This document shows, one piece after another, positions 56,776 through 64,000 of a DNA stretch of 64,000 bases. A model generated the notes under the pieces. That model was not told the DNA's origin. It saw only the letters and a program-made list of their open reading frames with translations, and made no database searches. The translations under genes and the position numbers were made by a program. Position 1 is the stretch's first letter; every line of letters begins with the position of its first letter. The stretch is from Pseudonocardia terrae (GTDB taxonomy: Bacteria; Actinomycetota; Actinomycetes; Mycobacteriales; Pseudonocardiaceae): positions 1-64,000 of the forward strand of contig NZ_JAJTTE010000029.1 in NCBI RefSeq assembly GCF_021343995.1, read 5' to 3'.

Positions 56776-57213
56776 TCAGCTGGCCTGCCGGTAGCCCGTC
56801 CGCCCGGGCGGGGTGGCCTCGAGCCAGGCCAGGAAGCCGGTGAGGACGTCGTCGGACATGGCCAGCTCGACGTCCTCGCCGTGGTCACGGCACCGCAGCA
56901 CCGCGGTGGCGTAGGGGATGGCGAAGGACTCCTCGGGCCGCGGGGCCCGCCGGTCGACGATCTCGACCCGGGTGCGGTCGATGGCCGCGGTCGGCCCCAC
57001 CCGGAAGCTGGTGAGCCGGTACCAGGCGAACTCGTCCCCCCGGTAGCGCCCGACGCCGAAGTGCCAGTCCGTAACGGCGAAGCGGCGGCGCAGACACAGG
57101 TCCACGCCGCCGCCCCGCATGAGTCGCACCCGCCGTACGGCGAGCCAGCCCAGCAGCAGACAGACGAGCACCAGCAGCACGACCCCGACCACGATCGCCA
57201 CGGTCTCGGTCAC
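56776..57213 (-). CDS. DUF2550 membrane protein
   Basis: A 145-residue protein: one N-terminal membrane helix (about 5-25), then a conserved globular domain with WHFGVGRYRGDEFAWYRLTSF. It is encoded right after atpC, as Rv1312 is in mycobacteria. The function is unknown. Start GTG at 57213, 33 bp after the atpC stop. Confidence 0.88.
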   Translation of the reverse strand: MTETVAIVVGVVLLVLVCLLLGWLAVRRVRLMRGGGVDLCLRRRFAVTDWHFGVGRYRGDEFAWYRLTSFRVGPTAAIDRTRVEIVDRRAPRPEESFAIPYATAVLRCRDHGEDVELAMSDDVLTGFLAWLEATPPGRTGYRQAS

Positions 57214-57246
57214 TGCTGCGTCGACGCTCCCGCCTGCTGCCCGGGC

Positions 57247-57639
57247 CTACTGCCCCGCCGAGGCGGACTCGGCCGCCTGCAGCCGTACCTCGGCCCGCTT
57301 GTGCGCCGCCGCACCCTCGGCGTCCGACGTGTCCGCGCGGTCGAGCGCCGCCCGGGCACGGCTGACGTCGATCTCCTCGGCCAGCTCGGCGAACTCGGCG
57401 AGGATCGACACACCCGCCGGGGTGACCGACAGGAAGCCGCCGTGCACCGCCACCGTGAGGGAGGCGCTGTCGATCGGGTCGATCCGGACGACGCCCGCCT
57501 CCTCCAGCTGCGCGAGCGTGAACTCGTGGCCGGGCAGGATGCCGATCTCGCCCTCGGTGGTGCGGGCGAGGACGAAGCTCGCCTTGCCCGACCAGAGCCG
57601 CCGCTCGACCGCGACGAGCTCCACGGTCATCTCAGCCAT
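57247..57639 (-). CDS. atpC: ATP synthase subunit epsilon
   Basis: A 130-residue epsilon subunit. LVAVERRLWSGKASFVLARTTEGEIGILPGH is family-typical (two adjoining parts), with a beta-sandwich domain and short C-terminal helices (DVSRARAALDRA). It regulates rotary coupling and inhibits hydrolysis. Start six bases after atpD stop. Confidence 0.95.
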   Translation of the reverse strand: MAEMTVELVAVERRLWSGKASFVLARTTEGEIGILPGHEFTLAQLEEAGVVRIDPIDSASLTVAVHGGFLSVTPAGVSILAEFAELAEEIDVSRARAALDRADTSDAEGAAAHKRAEVRLQAAESASAGQ

Positions 57640-57645
57640 ACGCGA

Positions 57646-59073
57646 TCAGCCCTCGAGCTTCTTGCGGTTCTTCTCGAGGTCCTCGAGGCCGCCGCAGAGG
57701 AAGAAGGCCTGCTCGGGCACGTCGTCGAACTCGCCCTTGGCGATCTTGTCGAAGGACTCGATCGTCTCCTTCAGCGGGACCGTCGAGCCCGGCTGGCCGG
57801 TGAACTGCTCGGCGACCAGCAGGTTCTGCGACAGGAAGCGCTCGATCCGGCGGGCCCGGCCGACGAGCTGCTTGTCCTCCTCGGACAGCTCGTCGATACC
57901 GAGGATCGCGATGATGTCCTGCAGGTCGTTGTACTTCTGCAGGATCCGCTTGACCTCATTGGCCACGCGGAAGTGCTCCTCGCCGATGTACTGCGGGTCG
58001 AGGATCCGCGAGGTCGAGGTCAGCGGGTCCACCGCCGGGTAGATGCCCTTCTGCGAGATGGGGCGGGAGAGCTCCGTCGTCGCGTCCAGGTGGGCGAACG
58101 TGGTGGCCGGCGCGGGGTCGGTGTAGTCGTCCGCGGGCACGTAGATCGCCTGCATCGAGGTGATCGAGCGGCCGCGGGTCGAGGTGATCCGCTCCTGCAG
58201 CTCGCCCATCTCGTCGGCCAGGGTCGGCTGGTAGCCCACCGCGGAGGGCATGCGGCCCAGCAGCGTGGAGACCTCGGAGCCGGCCTGGGTGAACCGGAAG
58301 ATGTTGTCGATGAAGAGCAGCACGTCCTGGTTCTGCTCGTCGCGGAAGTACTCCGCCATCGTCAGGGCCGACAGGGCGACGCGCATACGCGTGCCCGGCG
58401 GCTCGTCCATCTGCCCGAACACCAGCGCGGTGTCGTTGATGACGCCGGACTCGGTCATCTCCGTGATGAGGTCGTTGCCCTCACGGGTGCGCTCGCCGAC
58501 ACCGGCGAACACCGACGTACCACCGAAGTTCTTGGCGACGCGGGTGATCATCTCCTGGATGAGCACCGTCTTGCCCACGCCGGCGCCGCCGAACAGACCG
58601 ATCTTCCCACCCTGCACGTACGGGGTGAGCAGGTCGATGACCTTGATGCCGGTCTCCAGCATCTCGGTGCGGCCCTCGAGCTGGTCGAACGACGGGGCCT
58701 TGCGGTGGATGCCCCACAGGTCGCCGGTGATCTGGAGGTCGGGCTGGTCCAGGCAGTCGCCGAGCGCGTTGAACACGTGCCCCTTGACCTGGTCGCCGAC
58801 CGGGACGGAGATCGGCCGGCCGAGGTCGGTGACCTCCTGCCCGCGGATCAGGCCGTCCGTCGGCTGCATCGAGATGGCGCGGACCAGGTTGTCGCCCAGG
58901 TGCTGGGCGACCTCCAGGGTCAGCTTCTTCGCGAGGTCACCGAAGGTCACGTCGACGGTGAGCGCGTTGTACAGGTCCGGCACCTGGTTGCGCGGGAACT
59001 CGACGTCGACGACCGGGCCGGTGACCCGGACGACGCGGCCGGTGATCGTGCCAGTGTCGGCGGTGGCGGTCAT
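57646..59073 (-). CDS. atpD: ATP synthase subunit beta
   Basis: A 475-residue catalytic subunit. Walker A GGAGVGKTVLIQEM, Walker B VLLFIDNIFRF, catalytic Glu in VGERTREGNDL and the DELSEED-like IDELSEEDKQ are intact. One-base overlap with atpG (TGATG). Confidence 0.98.
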   Translation of the reverse strand: MTATADTGTITGRVVRVTGPVVDVEFPRNQVPDLYNALTVDVTFGDLAKKLTLEVAQHLGDNLVRAISMQPTDGLIRGQEVTDLGRPISVPVGDQVKGHVFNALGDCLDQPDLQITGDLWGIHRKAPSFDQLEGRTEMLETGIKVIDLLTPYVQGGKIGLFGGAGVGKTVLIQEMITRVAKNFGGTSVFAGVGERTREGNDLITEMTESGVINDTALVFGQMDEPPGTRMRVALSALTMAEYFRDEQNQDVLLFIDNIFRFTQAGSEVSTLLGRMPSAVGYQPTLADEMGELQERITSTRGRSITSMQAIYVPADDYTDPAPATTFAHLDATTELSRPISQKGIYPAVDPLTSTSRILDPQYIGEEHFRVANEVKRILQKYNDLQDIIAILGIDELSEEDKQLVGRARRIERFLSQNLLVAEQFTGQPGSTVPLKETIESFDKIAKGEFDDVPEQAFFLCGGLEDLEKNRKKLEG

Positions 59074-60017
59074 CAGCTCTCACTTCCTGAACTCACGAGA
59101 GCGTCGGCCCCACCGACGATCTCACTGATCTCCTGGGTGATCTGTGCCTGGCGGGCCTGGTTGGCCTCGAGGGTCAGGTTACGGATCAGCTCGTTGGCAT
59201 TGTCCGTCGCCGCCTTCATCGCACGCTGGCGGTTGGCCGACTCCGAGGCCGCGGACTCCAGGAGGGCGGCGAACAGGCGGGCGCCGACGTACTTCGGCAG
59301 CAGCGCGTCGAACAGCGTGTCGGCGTCGGGCTCGAACTCGTAGAGCGCCCTCGGCCCCTCCGAGTCGCGGGCCTCGTCCTGCTCGGTGTACTCGACCTCG
59401 AGGGGCGCCATCCGCCGCGCCTGCGGCGTCTGGGTGACCATGTTCTGGAACTGCGTGTACACCAGGTGGAGCTCGTCGACGCCCTCGACCTCGCCCTCGC
59501 CCTCGACCTCGGCGGTCTGGTCGGCGCCCGCCATGAAGGCCGCGACGAGCGTCCGCGCCACCTCCGCGGCGTTCGCGTAGCGGGGCTCCTCGGAGAAGCC
59601 CGTCCACGAGGCGGCCACCGGGCGCTTGCGGAACCGGAAGTACTGCACGCCCTTACGTCCGATCACGTAGAGGACCGGCTCCTTGCCCTGCTCGCGCAGC
59701 AGCGACTGCAGCTGCTCCGCCTCCTTGAGCACGTTCGCGTTGTAACCGCCCGCCTGGCCACGGTCACTCGTCACGACGAGGACCGCAGCGCGCCGCGGGT
59801 TCTCCCGCGAGACGAGCAGCGGGTGGTCCAGCGCGGAGTTGCTCGCGAGCTCGGTGAGCACCGCCGTCATCTGCTCGGCGTAGGGCTTCGCCTCGTCCAC
59901 CCGCGCGCGGGCCTTCGCGATCCGCGAGGTCGCGATGAGCTCCATCGCGCGGGTGATCTTCTTGATGGACTGCGTCGACCGGATCCGCCGCCGCAGCACC
60001 CGGATCTGTGCCGCCAT
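59073..60017 (-). CDS. atpG: ATP synthase subunit gamma
   Basis: A 314-residue rotor shaft. It begins AAQIRVLRRRIRSTQSIKKI, has the SDRGQAGGYNANV motif and ends with QARQAQITQEISEIVGGADAL, the family hallmark. The middle (VEGEGEVEGVDELHLVY) carries the actinobacterial insertion, which in mycobacteria limits ATP hydrolysis. Confidence 0.97.
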   Translation of the reverse strand: MAAQIRVLRRRIRSTQSIKKITRAMELIATSRIAKARARVDEAKPYAEQMTAVLTELASNSALDHPLLVSRENPRRAAVLVVTSDRGQAGGYNANVLKEAEQLQSLLREQGKEPVLYVIGRKGVQYFRFRKRPVAASWTGFSEEPRYANAAEVARTLVAAFMAGADQTAEVEGEGEVEGVDELHLVYTQFQNMVTQTPQARRMAPLEVEYTEQDEARDSEGPRALYEFEPDADTLFDALLPKYVGARLFAALLESAASESANRQRAMKAATDNANELIRNLTLEANQARQAQITQEISEIVGGADALVSSGSES

Positions 60018-60031
60018 GGGTCGCTATCCGT

Positions 60032-61678
<1,647 letters not shown>

Positions 61679-61734
61679 GGCTGTCGTCTTTCCTTCTGTT
61701 CGTGGTGCGGGTCAGCGGCTGTGGCGTGCGCGGG

Positions 61735-62565
61735 TCAGCTCGGCATGCTTCGGCGTGCGGCGGCGAGCCTGCCCGCCACGCTGCCGTCGATCAGCTCGCC
61801 ACCCATGCGGACCACCAGGCCGCCCAACAGCGAGGGGTCGAGCTCGACCTGCAGCGAGATCGGCCGGCCGTACAGCCTGGTCAGCGAGTCCACCAGCCGC
61901 TGCTCCTGGCCAGGCGAGAGCCGGACCGCGGTGCTGACGTGGGCCACCGAGCGGTCCCGCCGGGCGGCGGCCAGCTCGGACAGCTCCTCGGCCTCGAGGT
62001 CCATGCCCCGGGCGCCCGGGTCCCGGACGACCTGCTCGAGAAGCGTCGCCGTGACGGTGGACACCTTGCGCCCGAGCACGGTGCGCAGCAGGCCGATCCG
62101 CTTCTCCGCGGGTGTGTTGCGATCTCCGAGGAGTCTGCCCAGCTGAGGTTCGCGCTCGACGATGCGGCCGAAGCGGAAGAGCTGGTCCTCGACCTCGTCC
62201 AGCGACCGGTCCTTCTCGGCCACGGCCAGCGTGGCCTGCCGACCGAGCGTCCGGAGTGCCACGACCAGGTCGCCGGGGCGCGACCAGCGCGCCGAGACCA
62301 GGTCGGAGACGACATCGAGCGCCGCACGCCCGACCTTGCCGTCCAGCAGCCGGTCGGCCAGGTTCGTCCGGGAGGCCGCCGGGACCGTCGCGTCGGCCAG
62401 GTGCCGGCGGAGCACCACCTCGGCGTCGAGCAACCGCGAGACCGCGAAGAGATCGTCGCCGAGCTGGGCCAACTCTGAAGCCGACGACCGGTCGATCCCG
62501 TCGTCGAGTCGCCCTCGCGCCTGCGCGAGCGCCTCGCGGCTGGCGGACTGCAGAACCGCGGCCAT
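61735..62565 (-). CDS. atpH: ATP synthase subunit delta
   Basis: A 276-residue delta subunit, longer than the about 180 of most bacteria and like the actinobacterial type. It begins MAAVLQSASREALAQARGRL and ends in LGGLVVRMGGELIDGSVAGRL, the family signature. The ATG overlaps by one base the stop of the preceding b'-type gene. In mycobacteria both are a single b-delta fusion. Confidence 0.9.
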   Translation of the reverse strand: MAAVLQSASREALAQARGRLDDGIDRSSASELAQLGDDLFAVSRLLDAEVVLRRHLADATVPAASRTNLADRLLDGKVGRAALDVVSDLVSARWSRPGDLVVALRTLGRQATLAVAEKDRSLDEVEDQLFRFGRIVEREPQLGRLLGDRNTPAEKRIGLLRTVLGRKVSTVTATLLEQVVRDPGARGMDLEAEELSELAAARRDRSVAHVSTAVRLSPGQEQRLVDSLTRLYGRPISLQVELDPSLLGGLVVRMGGELIDGSVAGRLAAARRSMPS

Positions 62566-63083
62566 CAGGCCCTTCCTCCCTGCACGCCGGCCGCCGCCGC
62601 GCTCCCGTGCGGCAGCCCTTCGAGATTCTCCAGGAAGCTGTCGACCGTCGCGCTGCGCCGCCGCTCGTCGGACAGGTGCTCGACGACGATCTGCTCGGCG
62701 AGCTGCAACGCCTGCCCGCCGATCTCGGCCTGCAGCCTGCGGACCGTCTGGTCGCGCTCGGCCGCGAGCTGCTCCTCGGACCGGGCCTTGATCCGCTCGA
62801 TCTCGCGCTCGGCCTGCTCGGTGAGCTCCTCGCGGATCCGGGTGGCCTCGACCCGCGCGTCGTCGCGGATCCGAGAGGCCTCGTCGCGAGCCTCGGCGAC
62901 CGCCGAGTCGAAGCGCTTCTGCGCCTCGTCGAGCCTGCGCTCGGCCTCGTCGGCCTCCTCGACCAGCCGCTGCACCTCGTCCTGACGCTGCCGGACCATG
63001 CGGCTGACGATCGGGACCACCAGCCGGTAGATCACGATGAGCATGACCACGAAGCCGACGAGCTCGGCGATGATGACGGCCAT
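62565..63083 (-). CDS. second ATP synthase b-type subunit (b')
   Basis: A 172-residue b-like subunit. One N-terminal membrane helix (VIIAELVGFVVMLIVIYRLV), then a long Glu/Arg coiled coil. It lies between atpF and atpH and overlaps both by one base (TGATG). It corresponds to the b part of the mycobacterial b-delta fusion, kept separate here. The tail (GLPHGSAAAAGVQGG) is low-complexity. Confidence 0.88.
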   Translation of the reverse strand: MAVIIAELVGFVVMLIVIYRLVVPIVSRMVRQRQDEVQRLVEEADEAERRLDEAQKRFDSAVAEARDEASRIRDDARVEATRIREELTEQAEREIERIKARSEEQLAAERDQTVRRLQAEIGGQALQLAEQIVVEHLSDERRRSATVDSFLENLEGLPHGSAAAAGVQGGRA

Positions 63084-63643
63084 CAGCTCCTGCCTCCCGC
63101 GCTCGGGGCGTCGACGCCACCGGACCGGTTCTCGAGCCCGGCCAGGAAGCGCCGCACCGTCTCGGCCTGTGGTCCGCCCTCACCCATCGGCGTGCCGAGG
63201 ATCCGGCCGGCCAGCTGCGTGGACAGCGCCCCGAGGTCGGGGCGGAGGTCACCGACGGCCCGCTCGCGCTGCGTCGCGATCTCCTGCTCGCCGCGCCTGC
63301 GGATCTCGGAAACCTCGCGTTCGGTCTCCGACCGCCTCTCCTCCCGGATGCGCTGCGCGTCGGCGCGCGCCTCGTCCCGGATGGCGGAGGCCTCGGCCCG
63401 GGCCTCGACGAGCGCCTTGTCGTAACGCTCCTCGGCCTCCCGCAGCCTGCGGACCGCGTTCGCGCGGTTCTCCGCCTGCTGTTTGGCCATCTCGTCCCGC
63501 TCGCGCATCGCCTTGGTGAGCGGCGGGACGATGAAGCGGTAGAAGACGAACAGGACGGCGAGGAAGATCACGAACTCGATGACGATCGTGAAATTGGGCA
63601 GCAGGAAGTTGTTCGATCCCGCCGCCACGACCTCGGTCGTCAT
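63083..63643 (-). CDS. atpF: ATP synthase subunit b
   Basis: A 186-residue b subunit: membrane helix (IVIEFVIFLAVLFVFYRFIV) and a peripheral stalk coiled coil with the DEARADAQRIREERRSE stretch. Seven bases upstream is atpE. The tail is Gly/Pro-rich. Confidence 0.95.
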   Translation of the reverse strand: MTTEVVAAGSNNFLLPNFTIVIEFVIFLAVLFVFYRFIVPPLTKAMRERDEMAKQQAENRANAVRRLREAEERYDKALVEARAEASAIRDEARADAQRIREERRSETEREVSEIRRRGEQEIATQRERAVGDLRPDLGALSTQLAGRILGTPMGEGGPQAETVRRFLAGLENRSGGVDAPSAGGRS

Positions 63644-63650
63644 GTCGAGC

Positions 63651-63938
63651 TCAGCTCGCGCCCGTGACGAACACGAAGAGCGCCATGAACGCCAGGTTGA
63701 TGAAGTACATGCCCTCGACCAGACCGATGATCAGGAACATGGTGGTGTTCAGGCGACCGGCGGCCTCGGGCTGGCGGGCGACACCCTGGATGACCGCGGA
63801 ACCGGCGAGACCGTCACCGATGGCCGCACCGATGGCGCCACCACCGAGTGCGATACCACCACCGACCATCGCCAGGCCCAGCGTGTTGGACGGGGCCGCC
63901 GTCGCCGCCTGGGCCAGCGTGGCTGCAAGGACGCTCAT
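63651..63938 (-). CDS. atpE: ATP synthase subunit c
   Basis: A 95-residue c-ring proteolipid of two helices. The polar loop is RQPE (55-58) and the proton-binding carboxylate is Glu75 in LVEGMYFINLAFM. The stretch around it resembles the mycobacterial bedaquiline site but Gly-Met replace Ala-Ala after Glu. GAGGAGAG precedes the ATG. Probably preceded by atpB beyond the window. Confidence 0.97.
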   Translation of the reverse strand: MSVLAATLAQAATAAPSNTLGLAMVGGGIALGGGAIGAAIGDGLAGSAVIQGVARQPEAAGRLNTTMFLIIGLVEGMYFINLAFMALFVFVTGAS

Positions 63939-64000
63939 GACTCTCCTCGTGCTTTCTCGTACCGCGCCGTCGCGTGGCGCGAGTTCGTCGGGATGGGGGC

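Noticed and set aside
63939..64000. atpB at the window edge
   Set aside because: The 62 bases show only leader sequence; atpB is expected beyond the window but cannot be seen.

Overview
The window is a very GC-rich chromosomal segment of an actinobacterium. The GC content, GTG starts, frequent leaderless promoters with a TAnnnT -10, a PduO/DUF2550/ATP-synthase/murA neighbourhood, a GlgE pathway, NucS and a Mycobacterium-like gene backbone all fit a Pseudonocardia-type member of the Pseudonocardiaceae. The genus is inferred, not proved. No rRNA, tRNA, CRISPR array, transposase or phage gene was seen.

Layout. (1) 0.1-6.3 kb: small membrane-type protein, MacRS-like two-component system, methyltransferase, RNase Z, enoyl-CoA hydratase and a soluble ABC ATPase. 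(2) 6.3-24.4 kb: an almost complete alpha-glucan/glycogen cluster (glgX, glgP, glgE, treS, maltokinase, glgB). Two foreign-looking modules are embedded in it: an acidic disordered protein with an orphan ParA-like ATPase and an acidic-tailed PadR-like protein (8.5-11.6 kb), and an SPFH protein, ribbon-helix-helix protein and short GPP34-like protein (17.1-18.7 kb). (3) 24.5-30 kb: GT87-like mannosyltransferase, CnoX-like thioredoxin/TPR protein, SCO6745-family protein, alpha/beta hydrolase, thiamine-binding protein and MarR regulator. (4) 29.9-39.4 kb: C4/C5 acyl-CoA metabolism (meaB, thiolase, methylmalonyl-CoA epimerase, crotonyl-CoA carboxylase/reductase, a two-module 3-hydroxyacyl-CoA dehydrogenase, an aldehyde dehydrogenase) with a DivIVA/Scy-like coiled-coil protein beside ccr. 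(5) 39.7-46.4 kb: TetR regulators, NucS mismatch endonuclease, WYL regulator, NUDIX hydrolase, P450, and an enoyl-CoA hydratase homologue that appears to lack the catalytic glutamates. (6) 45.5-49.5 kb: ehuBCDA ectoine-type importer plus an unlinked paralogous binding protein. (7) 49.7-56.7 kb: a 14-residue-repeat protein, ethylmalonyl-CoA mutase, DUF1206 protein, MurA carrying Asp in place of the catalytic Cys, and cobalamin adenosyltransferase. (8) 56.8-63.9 kb: DUF2550 and the ATP synthase operon atpE-F-F'-H-A-G-D-C. In it a b'-type subunit and delta are separate, overlapping genes rather than the single b-delta fusion of mycobacteria.

How it works together. The ethylmalonyl-CoA pathway enzymes are spread over 20 kb and connected by cobalamin functions: Ccr makes ethylmalonyl-CoA, epimerase and the B12 mutase process it, MeaB protects the mutase, and PduO supplies adenosylcobalamin. 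The glucan genes form the GlgE route: trehalose to maltose (TreS), maltose-1-phosphate (maltokinase), linear glucan (GlgE), branching (GlgB), and recycling by GlgP and GlgX. The order glucan cluster / thioredoxin / thiolase / epimerase / nucS / murA / PduO / DUF2550 / atp matches the mycobacterial Rv1304-Rv1328 backbone, so the other genes can be read as lineage-specific insertions. Three clusters of a 21-bp palindromic repeat sit in intergenic regions, mostly where transcription units end. A different 30-bp repeat is carried in-frame inside two unrelated genes.
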